Assembly (NCBI GenBank): GCA_018064755.1
Contig: JAGHUP010000018.1
Span: forward strand, 1-46,043
Length of the DNA stretch: 46,043 nt
Direction: 5' to 3'
DNA from: Candidatus Crickella equi
GTDB lineage: Bacteria > Bacillota > Clostridia > Peptostreptococcales > Anaerovoracaceae
Part shown: positions 17,734 through 26,373 of the stretch, piece by piece
Numbering within the stretch: the stretch's first letter is position 1
Layout of the letters: each line of letters begins with the position of its first letter
The notes under the pieces: generated by a model
Seen by the model: only the letters and a program-made list of their open reading frames with translations
Databases searched by the model: none
What the model was told of the DNA's origin: nothing
Translations under genes and position numbers: made by a program

Positions 17734-19008
17734 CTATTTCAGCTTGACATTAATACCTTTATATATTGTCGATCTCATCGTTACTGTAGCGCCATATCTC
17801 CACAGATCTGATGTTGATGAAACAACAGTCTTATATGGTTTGATTAGCCGCTTGTTACTGTCATATGTCTCCGCAATGACGTGAATTCCATAGATTTCGC
17901 CATCGATAGTTCCAAGGTACATCATAAAATGTCCATCCATTACCAGAATTGCTCCTGGAATCAGTTTGTCTTCATTGCCCTTCTTGGTCAGATCTATATT
18001 ATTCAAATCGATATCCGCAATCTCGTCGCGTGGCAGATTGATACCAAATACCGAGTACAGTGCCATAATGAAATCGGAGCAATCGTAATGACCGCCTTGG
18101 CCACCCCAATCGTAACGATCACCCACCTGTCGCAATGCAAGTCTATAGAAATTCTTCGCTGTATATGCTAGATAGCCCTCGCGCGATTCAATACTAGGTC
18201 TTTCAACATCTTTCAGTACAAGTACCCCCTCCTCATCGCGAGTCGGCAGCGATACTTTGTCGACGTTGAGGTTGAGCTTGGTTCCCATTGACAGGGTCAT
18301 TTCCTGATCACCAACGAGAACATCCTTCAACTCGGTAGTCACTAGGAAATCCTCGCAAGTCAGGTAATCATTGAACTCTGCTCTTGAGCAAAGTGCTATA
18401 TGCTCAGCTTCGACCCAACCATAATAGTTGGATCCCTGTACGAAATAATAGTCGCCCGTCAATGATGTGTGATAAATCAGCACTCCCTGACCGAGTCTAA
18501 AATGAGTCAGCTGGAAATAATCACAAGACTGAGGTCCGTCAGTAATGGCATCCTCGGTCAGCGGCTTGTCAGTTGGAAAAGCTCTTACATTGACCGGCTC
18601 CGTTACAATACCATATCTAACTTTCACAACAGGCTCAATCTTATCCTTGTTAGTTGCCGCAATTAGATTGACAACATCTTTCTTAGTTATCTTCTCAATA
18701 CCGAGATATGGGCAGTCCTCATCTATTGAGTAATGCTCTATCATTTCCTTAACCTGAGAACCTTTTACTCTATTGTCTGCTTTGAGGACATCTACTAGCT
18801 GTAAATCCTTGTTCTTGAGGAGCTTCTGATTGTACTTCTCAATCTGCTCAGGTGTCATAATAACATCATCAGTTGCATTCCAATAGATAGGATCAAGCAT
18901 ATCATTAGTAGCAGATCCCAGAACATTAGGAGAGCCACAGCCCGTCAGCAAAGACGCAGACAGCAGGGTTATCATCAGTATCAATGAAAATTTCTTATTA
19001 GTTTTCAT
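17734..19008 (-). CDS. NlpC/P60-family cell-wall hydrolase lipoprotein with SH3-like domains
   Basis: A 424-residue lipoprotein. The lipobox LTGC places the lipidated cysteine at C24. A middle part (about 135-255) holds two bacterial SH3-like segments (NVRAFP; YYGWVEAEHI). The C-terminal NlpC/P60 domain has the catalytic cysteine C310 in GGHYDCSDF and histidine H360 in DGHFMMYLG, the arrangement of murein endopeptidases cutting peptide stems. It is expected to be anchored on the outer face of the membrane. Its start has only a weak ribosome-binding site and follows the DHHW gene by 16 bases. Confidence 0.92.
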   Translation of the reverse strand: MKTNKKFSLILMITLLSASLLTGCGSPNVLGSATNDMLDPIYWNATDDVIMTPEQIEKYNQKLLKNKDLQLVDVLKADNRVKGSQVKEMIEHYSIDEDCPYLGIEKITKKDVVNLIAATNKDKIEPVVKVRYGIVTEPVNVRAFPTDKPLTEDAITDGPQSCDYFQLTHFRLGQGVLIYHTSLTGDYYFVQGSNYYGWVEAEHIALCSRAEFNDYLTCEDFLVTTELKDVLVGDQEMTLSMGTKLNLNVDKVSLPTRDEEGVLVLKDVERPSIESREGYLAYTAKNFYRLALRQVGDRYDWGGQGGHYDCSDFIMALYSVFGINLPRDEIADIDLNNIDLTKKGNEDKLIPGAILVMDGHFMMYLGTIDGEIYGIHVIAETYDSNKRLIKPYKTVVSSTSDLWRYGATVTMRSTIYKGINVKLK

Positions 19009-19024
19009 CTTCGCTCTTTATTAT

Positions 19025-20200
19025 TTACTTCAGCATCATAGCCAAAGCATCCTCCTCGAAGAAGGTATTCGCATTGTATAAGAAGAGAACTTCGTTCACA
19101 CTCTCTGACAACATTGTAATGTCAATATCATCATAATAGTAGCGAGGGTCAACAACGACAATTTCTCTGTAATACTGAGTCAGGAATGGAATCATACAAT
19201 TCGCATATGAATCCTTAACCAGCAGCAACTTTCTGTTGCTGGAGGTTGGAGTCTTAATTGTATATAGAGGATGATTCTGTCCACCGAATACGGTGTATGC
19301 ATCCCTCTTGTCCAGATTCGACATCTTGTAGAACTTACTTGTCTTCTTCTGTGTATCGAAATAATAGATTGCAGAATTCTTACCATCTTTCATTGCGGCC
19401 AGCTTAATTGCATCTGCTTTGCCGCCTGTGAATCCGCTCTTAGCCGCTAGGGATCCAACGAAATCATTCTTAACTTCATAGAGTTCGAATTCCTTCTCCT
19501 GTACCTTCTTGCTCTTGAGTAACTCGCCCAAAGCCAGCTTCGCACCGTCAGTCGTCCAGTGGTGATCTGTGCGGTAGTAGAGCTGCATGTCGTCCTTGGC
19601 TGAATTGAACGCAGTTCTTACATCAACAGCTTCAACACCAGTTGACTCAAGCTTACTGTAGAATTCGTCCATATATTTATTCTGATCTTCCGTAGCTGCC
19701 AGCGCCGGCAACTTCTCACTATAAATATTGGCAGAAGTTGGAGCCAGCATGAAACGCATAGGAATCTTCTTATTGTCTTTCTTGAATTTGGTAAGAGCCT
19801 TGATTGTCTCGTCCATTCTCTCTTCAGTAGGAACAGTTACGTCCTCCATGAGATATCCGTCCTTGCCCTTCCATACTCCATTGGAATATACAGAGCCGGC
19901 ACTAACTGAGACAGCAGACTTTAACTTGACGAATGCTCTTCTTCCGAAGAACTGATCATTAACATAATTCTCAAGTTTCTTCTCAAGTCTTCCACTAGTG
20001 TATTCGTTAACTGAGATTCTTGGGAATTTCTGCAGGGATCTGTTCTCAACGTCTGAGAAAGATGCGTCCGGCATTACAAGACTTGCAAGCAGGAAGAACG
20101 CCATAATCGCAGCAAAACACAGGCCGATTCTTTCAGCATAGCTGCCTTCCTTGACCAAGTGTTTAATCTTATTCACGATTTCATTAAATCTTTCTTTCAC
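19025..20200 (-). CDS. DHHW/AlgX-like protein, probable surface O-acetyltransferase component
   Basis: A 391-residue protein with one N-terminal membrane anchor (about 25-42, CFAAIMAFFLLASLVM). The DHHW signature appears as YYRTDHHWTTDGA, and the C-terminal LLVKDSYANCMIPFL gives the SGNH-like serine context. The family is related to AlgJ/AlgX, which transfer acetyl groups to extracellular polymers. The start is a GTG with GAGGAT five bases upstream. It is directly downstream of an MBOAT gene, the usual partner. The polymer modified here is not known. Confidence 0.9.
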   Translation of the reverse strand: MKERFNEIVNKIKHLVKEGSYAERIGLCFAAIMAFFLLASLVMPDASFSDVENRSLQKFPRISVNEYTSGRLEKKLENYVNDQFFGRRAFVKLKSAVSVSAGSVYSNGVWKGKDGYLMEDVTVPTEERMDETIKALTKFKKDNKKIPMRFMLAPTSANIYSEKLPALAATEDQNKYMDEFYSKLESTGVEAVDVRTAFNSAKDDMQLYYRTDHHWTTDGAKLALGELLKSKKVQEKEFELYEVKNDFVGSLAAKSGFTGGKADAIKLAAMKDGKNSAIYYFDTQKKTSKFYKMSNLDKRDAYTVFGGQNHPLYTIKTPTSSNRKLLLVKDSYANCMIPFLTQYYREIVVVDPRYYYDDIDITMLSESVNEVLFLYNANTFFEEDALAMMLK

Positions 20201-20223
20201 GTTCTATCCTCAGTGTCTAATTC

Positions 20224-21624
20224 CTAGAATCTAAAATACAGGAATGGATTGTATGATCCGAATACCAGATAAGCAACGGATACGATGAAAATGCACATCA
20301 GTGCAATAAGTCCAATAGTTGGTTTTTCCTTCTCGAATTTTCTGAATTCCTCGATTGGAAGTGGTGTGCATGCTGCGATTGATGCAATCAGCAGTAGTGC
20401 GTTGCTCTTAATGAAGTAGAGTGTAGTTGTGTTAGCGATGTCACCACCAACGCCTACCATCATTCCGAGATATCTGAACATCTCCGATGTGTCAGTAATG
20501 CTGAAGAATGTCCATCCAATGATGACAATCAGCAGAGTGTATACATGCTGAATAGCCGCTGGCATCTTAGCAATCTTATCTCCGATTACATACTTCTCGA
20601 GAATAAGAATCAGGCCGTAATATACTCCCCATGCAACAAAATTCCAACTTGCGCCGTGCCACAGTCCTGTGAGTGCCCACACGATGAAAATGTTGGCGAT
20701 ATGTCTGTTCCTGCTGCAGCGATTACCGCCCAGAGGAATATACAGATAATCACGGAACCATGAGCCCAGCGAGATATGCCATCTTCTCCAGAAGTCCGTA
20801 ATGCTCTTGGAAATATATGGATAGTTGAAGTTCTCCTTCAGCTCGAATCCGAACATTCTTGCCAGGCCGATTGCCATATCTGAATATCCGCTGAAGTCGA
20901 AATATATCTGCAATGTGTATCCGATGATTCCGACCCACGCTGTGAGACATGAGAATCTATCATCTCCCAGAGCACAGATTTCTGTGAACATAGCTCCGAA
21001 GTTATTCGCAAGTATTACTTTCTTGCCAAGACCCAAGATGAATCTCTCGGCGCCTTCTCCGAACTTCTTGGCATTAACAGTTCTCTTGTCGAACTGCTTC
21101 TGAATATCTGCATAGTTAACGATAGGTCCCGCAATTAACTGTGGGAAGAATGCAAGATAAAGTGCCACTTTGATAGGATCAGTCTGAACCTTAACCTTGC
21201 CATGATAAACGTCGAAGATATATGACAGTGCCTGGAATGTATAGAAGGAGATTCCGATAGGCAGAGCCAGCTCAACCTCCCTAATTCCAAGACCAGTAAT
21301 TGAATTAATAGTTCCTACCAGGAATCCCCAATACTTGAAGAATCCAAGTATTAAGAGGTTGATTACTACTGTGAAGGTCAGCGCAGCCTTAGGTTTTCTA
21401 CTGTAGTCCTTCTCTCTATCAATCAGTATTGCCATAAAGTAATTGAAGGCAGCACTGAATATCATCAGGAATACATATACCGGTTCACCCCAGCTGTAGA
21501 AGATCAAGCTGAGAATAAGCAGCCAGATATTACGCATCTTCATGCGATTCTCAGGCATCAGATAATATACGCCTGCAGTTATTGGCAGGAATACGAAGAT
21601 GAAGAAAATACTACTGAATAGCAT
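20224..21624 (-). CDS. MBOAT family O-acyltransferase (AlgI/DltB-like)
   Basis: A 466-residue polytopic membrane protein. The diagnostic stretch is SITDFWRRWHISLGSWFRDY followed by IPLGGNR and the active-site histidine in LTGLWHGASWNF. AlgI-type proteins move acetyl groups across the membrane for O-acetylation of polymers outside. The start is the ATG of MLFSSIFFIFVFLP: GAGGAGGT lies nine bases before it, whereas a longer reading would run back through the upstream gene. It overlaps the DUF4358-like gene by 14 bases and precedes the DHHW gene. Confidence 0.94.
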   Translation of the reverse strand: MLFSSIFFIFVFLPITAGVYYLMPENRMKMRNIWLLILSLIFYSWGEPVYVFLMIFSAAFNYFMAILIDREKDYSRKPKAALTFTVVINLLILGFFKYWGFLVGTINSITGLGIREVELALPIGISFYTFQALSYIFDVYHGKVKVQTDPIKVALYLAFFPQLIAGPIVNYADIQKQFDKRTVNAKKFGEGAERFILGLGKKVILANNFGAMFTEICALGDDRFSCLTAWVGIIGYTLQIYFDFSGYSDMAIGLARMFGFELKENFNYPYISKSITDFWRRWHISLGSWFRDYLYIPLGGNRCSRNRHIANIFIVWALTGLWHGASWNFVAWGVYYGLILILEKYVIGDKIAKMPAAIQHVYTLLIVIIGWTFFSITDTSEMFRYLGMMVGVGGDIANTTTLYFIKSNALLLIASIAACTPLPIEEFRKFEKEKPTIGLIALMCIFIVSVAYLVFGSYNPFLYFRF

Positions 21625-22174
21625 CGAGCAGCACCTCCTCATATATATCGGCATTCTTAGCCGTGCAGTAGAAATAATAATCGCCCTTCTTGGTCTGAAC
21701 AGCATTCTTCAAGAGAGCGCATTGTTCAGGTCCATAGCTCTCATATACCTTGAGCTGTGAATCAATTCTTGTATCAACAGCTTCCGCAACTGCATTGATA
21801 TCCTCTGCATCGTCAGTCTTGACAATCAGCAGCTCATCAACAGCAAGAGCTGTAGTATTTCTGTAATAAACGACCTGGCTGTAGTCATTGGAATTGAGTC
21901 CCATGAAACGCATCAGATCACGGTCATCCATTTTCTTCATCACAGTAGTGATGTCTGTATCCTTCTTGAGCGAATCACTTACTGTCTTAAGGTCAATATC
22001 CTTAGCATTGGCAGCAGAGAAAATCACGAAAAGGAAAGCTGCCAAGATTACGATAAATGCAATCTTGATAAGCATTCCATTGTTTCCTACGAAAATCTCA
22101 ACAGGAGTCAGTTTTCTCCTGGATTTTCTCTTAGGAATTTTCTTATTTACTTCCTTGGTTTTCTTTTCTGCCAT
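21611..22174 (-). CDS. DUF4358-like membrane-anchored protein
   Basis: A 187-residue protein: a basic N-terminus, one transmembrane segment (about 35-55, MLIKIAFIVILAAFLFVIF) and an extracellular domain with NDYSQVVYYRN, VDELLIVKTDD and the ending GDYYFYCTAKNADIYEEVLL, which is the DUF4358 pattern. The function of the family is unknown. Its repeated position between SGNH and MBOAT genes suggests an accessory role in polymer acylation. It overlaps the SGNH gene by one base (TAATG). Confidence 0.8.
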   Translation of the reverse strand: MAEKKTKEVNKKIPKRKSRRKLTPVEIFVGNNGMLIKIAFIVILAAFLFVIFSAANAKDIDLKTVSDSLKKDTDITTVMKKMDDRDLMRFMGLNSNDYSQVVYYRNTTALAVDELLIVKTDDAEDINAVAEAVDTRIDSQLKVYESYGPEQCALLKNAVQTKKGDYYFYCTAKNADIYEEVLLDAIQ

Positions 22175-22977
22175 TATTTCGATTTCATAGTTAAGCCTGC
22201 AGCATCAATCATTCTATCCATCCAAAGTGGATAATATGCAGGTGCTGCGTGGATTCCGTCTCCGGCATAGAGGTCCGGATTATCCGGAAGTATATCTGTT
22301 ATATCAAGATAGATGTAGTGTTGTTTCTTACACATCTTCTTAATTGCCTTGTTGAATTTCTTATAGTTTCTGATAGATTTGTTACCCGCTCTTGCTGCCT
22401 TAGTTGGAGTAGTAATCGAGTTAACAATTATCATAGTCTTAGGAGAAGTCTTCTTGAACTTCTCGAGTAGGCTGGTGTACTTCGCAATGAAATTCTTATC
22501 ATTTCCACTGTAGTTACCCATATCGTTCATGCCGTATGCGAAGAAAGCATACTCCGGCTTGGTCTTCGCTGCCTTGGCGAATACATCGTCACCGTAGACA
22601 ATAGAGCCGCCCACTTTGGAGAAGACAACTGAATTAGGCAGCCAGCCATATACATCCAATCCTTCAGTGAGTGAGTCTCCGAGAATTACAGACGTAGAGA
22701 ACATCTTACGATATATAACTCTCATTCCTTCAGAATTGCTACGTGCATCTCTCGCATCCAGATCACGAACCTTCTTTTCAATTGTCGCAACATCAGCTGT
22801 CTGCATCTCACTGATTGTCTTAACATTGGCCTTCATGGCCGTTTTATCAGCTTTGGCAGCCATATTAGGCCTGAAGAAATTGAACAAAACAGAAACTGCA
22901 AAAACAAGAAGAAGAACCGCGATCACGGTTCTGATTGGGTTCTTCTTATTAACTGTTTTATTCGAATTTTTAGCCAT
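22174..22977 (-). CDS. Membrane-anchored SGNH/GDSL hydrolase
   Basis: A 267-residue protein with an N-terminal signal anchor (about 17-35) and the SGNH blocks: GDSLTEG (Ser), AYGMNDMG (Gly/Asn) and DGIHAAP (Asp-His). It is an extracytoplasmic esterase or acyl transferase, probably acting on the same polymer as the MBOAT and DHHW proteins. Its ribosome-binding site AAGGA lies in the loop of a hairpin that overlaps the pyrB stop codon, suggesting coupling to the pyrimidine operon. Confidence 0.9.
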   Translation of the reverse strand: MAKNSNKTVNKKNPIRTVIAVLLLVFAVSVLFNFFRPNMAAKADKTAMKANVKTISEMQTADVATIEKKVRDLDARDARSNSEGMRVIYRKMFSTSVILGDSLTEGLDVYGWLPNSVVFSKVGGSIVYGDDVFAKAAKTKPEYAFFAYGMNDMGNYSGNDKNFIAKYTSLLEKFKKTSPKTMIIVNSITTPTKAARAGNKSIRNYKKFNKAIKKMCKKQHYIYLDITDILPDNPDLYAGDGIHAAPAYYPLWMDRMIDAAGLTMKSK

Positions 22978-22982
22978 AGTTA

Positions 22983-23004
22983 TAATATAGTCCTTGCTAT
23001 ATTA
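22983..23004 (-). promoter_or_regulatory. Hairpin holding the ribosome-binding site of the SGNH gene
   Basis: A perfect 8-bp inverted repeat, TAATATAG (22983-22990) and CTATATTA (22997-23004), encloses the loop that reads CAAGGA on the minus strand, the only good ribosome-binding site for the SGNH gene. The right arm includes the pyrB stop codon, so ribosomes finishing pyrB would melt the stem. There is no T-run, so it is not a typical terminator. Confidence 0.6.
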
Positions 23005-24078
23005 TTCTATAACTTGTTCGCAATATATGCAACGCTTACTGCCGTCTTCTGCGATATAATATTTGGTCTCAAGTTCCTGTTCGGTCTGTGTAATACACTT
23101 CTTGTTATTACACTTTCCGCCCGTGTGAATTTCACCCTTTTCCCAGTAGCCTTCCTTGATAGGATTCTTGGCTTCGTCAAGGAGTTTTAGGATCAAAGCC
23201 ATTCTCATCAGCTTGCCGTTCAGGGTCTGTCTGAAGTAAGCAGCTCTTGGGTCAGCGTCAACCGTGACGCTAATCTCATTAACTCTTGGTAGCGGATGAA
23301 GAACTGTCATATCTGACTTGGCCATCTGCATCTTATCTACAGTCAAGCAATAGCTATCCTTAAGTCTTTCATATGTCTCAGCATCGTCGAATCTCTCACG
23401 CTGAATTCTTGTCATATACAGCACATCGAGTTCAGGAAGCGCTTCTTCCAGGCTTGTCGTAACCTTGAATTCGCAGCCGGCCTTCTTGAACACCTCGAGC
23501 GCATAGTCGGGTAGCTGCAGTTCAACCGGAGAAATGCATACGAACTTGTTGCCCGGATATCTAGTCATCGCATTAATGAGTGAATGAACAGTTCTTCCAT
23601 ACAACAGGTCGCCGCACATTCCAATTGTCAGATTGTCCAGTCTTCCATTCTCTCTGTAAATGGTGAGCAGATCTGCCAAAGTCTGTGTTGGATGGCAGTG
23701 TCCGCCGTCGCCAGCGTTGATAACAGGAACTGTCGCATTGTTGGCCATTACAAGTCCGGCACCTTCGATGAAGTGTCTTGTTGCGATGATGTCTGCGTAA
23801 TTGGAAACTGTCAGCGCTGTGTCTGCTACAGATTCGCCCTTGGCAGCTGATGATGATCCTGCTCCGGAGAATCCCAAAACCTTGCCGCCGAGCTCCATCA
23901 TTGCTGCTTCATGTGACAGTCTCGTACGTGTCGATGGCTCGAAGAACAGAGTCGCCATGATTTTGCCATCACAGCAGTGCGCATATTTGTCAGGATTGTT
24001 GTCGATATCAATCGCAACATCCATCATTTCCTGCAGTTCCTCTACGGAGAGGTCCAGTATGTCGATTAAACTTCTCAT
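23002..24078 (-). CDS. pyrB: Aspartate carbamoyltransferase with fused PyrI-type zinc domain
   Basis: A 358-residue protein. Residues 1-310 are a standard catalytic chain: carbamoyl-phosphate loop STRTR (S49-R53) and HPLPRVNEI. Residues about 320-358 add a four-cysteine domain, C323-x4-C328-x21-C350-x2-C353, with the pattern of the zinc domain of the regulatory chain PyrI. The PyrI nucleotide-binding domain is missing, so CTP/ATP control is not expected by that route. The reaction is carbamoyl phosphate plus aspartate to carbamoylaspartate. Last gene of the pyr operon, ending at a hairpin that overlaps the next gene's start signals. Confidence 0.95.
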   Translation of the reverse strand: MRSLIDILDLSVEELQEMMDVAIDIDNNPDKYAHCCDGKIMATLFFEPSTRTRLSHEAAMMELGGKVLGFSGAGSSSAAKGESVADTALTVSNYADIIATRHFIEGAGLVMANNATVPVINAGDGGHCHPTQTLADLLTIYRENGRLDNLTIGMCGDLLYGRTVHSLINAMTRYPGNKFVCISPVELQLPDYALEVFKKAGCEFKVTTSLEEALPELDVLYMTRIQRERFDDAETYERLKDSYCLTVDKMQMAKSDMTVLHPLPRVNEISVTVDADPRAAYFRQTLNGKLMRMALILKLLDEAKNPIKEGYWEKGEIHTGGKCNNKKCITQTEQELETKYYIAEDGSKRCIYCEQVIE

Positions 24079-24087
24079 ATTGTCACC

Positions 24088-24726
24088 TTATTTGATCCAT
24101 GATTCATCAGAAGGATTGTTGCGGAAAGCAATTAGTCTATCTACGTCATCTTTCTTAATGTAGCCCTGTTCAGCTGCAACTTCGATAACTGAATCGAAGT
24201 TTGTCAGGGATACCCATTTGATGTCCGCTTCCTTCATTCTATCGATGCCCTTCTGCATTCCATATGTCATGATTGAAACAACGCCGAGAACATCAGCGCC
24301 TGCTTCTCTAAGAGCGTTTACTGCATCGATGCAGCTACCGCCTGTTGAGATGAGGTCCTCAACTACTACGACTTTGTCGCCAGCCTCCAGCTTGCCCTCG
24401 ATCTGGTTAGCACGTCCGTGATCCTTAGCACTTGAACGAACATAACCCATAGGGAGGTCCATCATATGAGCTGTTATTGCTGCGTGTGCAATTCCGGCAG
24501 TTGCTGTTCCCATTAGAACTTCTACTTCAGGGAAAACATTCTTAATAACTTCAGCCATTGAAGTCTCAACATCAGTTCTTACTTCAGGTGCAGTCAGTGT
24601 AAGTCTGTTATCACAATAGATTGGGCTCTTAATACCGCTTGCCCAAGTGAAAGGCTCTTCTGGTCTTAAGAACACGGCCTTGATTTTCAGCAAATCTTCT
24701 GCAATAAGTCTTTCAATTCTATTCAT
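24088..24726 (-). CDS. pyrE: Orotate phosphoribosyltransferase
   Basis: A 212-residue PyrE converting orotate plus PRPP to OMP. The PRPP-binding motif VVVVEDLISTGGSC is intact and the N-terminal PEEPFTWASGIKSPIYCDNR matches the substrate loop region. It lies nine bases from both pyrF and pyrB inside the operon. Confidence 0.96.
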   Translation of the reverse strand: MNRIERLIAEDLLKIKAVFLRPEEPFTWASGIKSPIYCDNRLTLTAPEVRTDVETSMAEVIKNVFPEVEVLMGTATAGIAHAAITAHMMDLPMGYVRSSAKDHGRANQIEGKLEAGDKVVVVEDLISTGGSCIDAVNALREAGADVLGVVSIMTYGMQKGIDRMKEADIKWVSLTNFDSVIEVAAEQGYIKKDDVDRLIAFRNNPSDESWIK

Positions 24727-24735
24727 ATCGTCCCC

Positions 24736-25437
24736 CTATATAAAATCTCTACAGCACTGTTCATATGCTGCGATTGGATCGGCAGCGGCAGTGATTGATC
24801 TTCCAACTACGATGTAATCTGAACCAACTTCCTTAGCCTTGGCTGGTGTCATTACTCTCTTCTGGTCGCCAACTGCATCTCCTGCAAGTCTAATTCCAGG
24901 TGTTATTGTAGCAAAGCCGCTACCGCAAAGTTCGTGTACCTTGGCCGCTTCGTGAGCTGAGCATACAACTCCATCGAGTCCGGCTGCAGCTGCGTTCTTA
25001 GCGTAATGTGCAACTACTTCATCGAGAGGTCTGTCAATTAGAAGATCCTTCTTCATTGTCTCCTCGTCTGTGGAAGTGAGCTGAGTTACAGCAATCAGCA
25101 GTGGCTCGGAGCCGAGATCCTTCGCACCTTCCATAAGTCCTTCTTTGGCAGCCTGCATCATTGCAACTGTACCGGCAGCATGAACATTAACAATATCCAC
25201 TCCGTAAGCGCCCAGCACCTTCATCGACTTCTTAACCGTGTTAGGAATGTCGTGGAGCTTGAGGTCCAGGAAGACCTTGTGGCCTCTGTCTTTGAGCTTC
25301 TTTACGATTGAAGGACCCTCTGCATAGAAGAGCTCCATTCCAATCTTAACGAAAGGTTTCTTCTCGAACTGGTCAAGGAATGCCAGCGTCTCATCTGCGC
25401 TTGGATAATCACAAGCAATAATTACATCTTTACCCAT
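24736..25437 (-). CDS. pyrF: Orotidine 5'-phosphate decarboxylase
   Basis: A 233-residue PyrF of the short bacterial type that decarboxylates OMP to UMP. The catalytic Lys/Asp array is [14 protein letters not shown], and the phosphate-binding end is TPGIRL...VVGRSIT. The start [11 protein letters not shown] is normal. Located between pyrD (21-base gap) and pyrE. Confidence 0.96.
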   Translation of the reverse strand: MGKDVIIACDYPSADETLAFLDQFEKKPFVKIGMELFYAEGPSIVKKLKDRGHKVFLDLKLHDIPNTVKKSMKVLGAYGVDIVNVHAAGTVAMMQAAKEGLMEGAKDLGSEPLLIAVTQLTSTDEETMKKDLLIDRPLDEVVAHYAKNAAAAGLDGVVCSAHEAAKVHELCGSGFATITPGIRLAGDAVGDQKRVMTPAKAKEVGSDYIVVGRSITAAADPIAAYEQCCRDFI

Positions 25438-25458
25438 ATATCTCCTCTTGTGGCCTGG

Positions 25459-26373
25459 CTATCTATGCGCCGCACCAATTATTTCTTTCAAATTCTTAAT
25501 TCCGTACTTGTCCATCACACGTGGGAGGTCCTCGATAATGTCCTTGCACGCTGTTGGATTGACCAGATTGGCAGCTCCAACTTCAACTGCAGTTGCTCCT
25601 GCCATCATCATCTCGATCACATCCTCAGCAGAGGACACGCCACCCATTCCGACTACCGGAATGTTTACTGCTTCGGCTACCTGATAAACCATTCTGAGTG
25701 CTACAGGGAACACCGCAGGTCCGGAATATCCGCCAGTTGTGTTGGCAAGGATAGGCTTGCCTGTCTTGAGATTGATTCTCATTCCCATCAGGGTGTTAAT
25801 CAAGCTGATTGCGTCAGCGTCCGCATCCTCGCAAGCCTTGGCCATAGCTACAATGTCTGTAACATTAGGTGTTAGCTTGATAATAACCGGTTTGGTAGTA
25901 ACCGCCTTGACAGCCTTAACGACCTGGGCAGCACATTCAGGATCTGTTCCGAATGACATTCCACCACCATGCACGTTAGGGCAACTGATGTTAATCTCCA
26001 GCCAGCCAACCTGCTTCTCCTTGTCGAGTTTCTCAGCTACGTAGACATATTCATCTACTGCAAATCCACTGATATTAGCCATTACCGGTTTGTTAAAAAC
26101 CTTGGCAAGGCGAGGTAGTTCTTCTGAGATTACCGCTTCAACTCCTGGATTCTGAAGACCTACCGAATTAAGCATTCCGGATGGGCATTCAGCAATTCTC
26201 GGAGTTGCATTACCGAATCTTGCGTCCTTGGTTGTTCCCTTGAAGGAAAAAGTTCCAAGGCAGTTGATATCATATATCTCTGCAAACTCGTATCCATATC
26301 CGAAGGTTCCGGAGGCAGGAATTACCGGATTGTCCAGTTCAATTCCGCACAGGCTTGTCTTCATATCTACCAT
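25459..26373 (-). CDS. pyrD: Dihydroorotate dehydrogenase, class 1B catalytic subunit
   Basis: A 304-residue FMN enzyme oxidising dihydroorotate to orotate. The active-site cysteine lies in EINISCPNVHGGG, and the FMN-binding lysine in KLTPNVTD; PVVGMGGVSSAEDVIEM closes the barrel. PyrK is encoded immediately upstream with a seven-base overlap, which places this in class 1B (NAD-linked). Confidence 0.96.
   Translation of the reverse strand: MVDMKTSLCGIELDNPVIPASGTFGYGYEFAEIYDINCLGTFSFKGTTKDARFGNATPRIAECPSGMLNSVGLQNPGVEAVISEELPRLAKVFNKPVMANISGFAVDEYVYVAEKLDKEKQVGWLEINISCPNVHGGGMSFGTDPECAAQVVKAVKAVTTKPVIIKLTPNVTDIVAMAKACEDADADAISLINTLMGMRINLKTGKPILANTTGGYSGPAVFPVALRMVYQVAEAVNIPVVGMGGVSSAEDVIEMMMAGATAVEVGAANLVNPTACKDIIEDLPRVMDKYGIKNLKEIIGAAHR

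Noticed and set aside
21625-21705. 27-residue N-terminal extension of the MBOAT protein
   Set aside because: It overlaps the DUF4358-like gene, is basic rather than membrane-like, and the GAGGAGGT site supports the later ATG.
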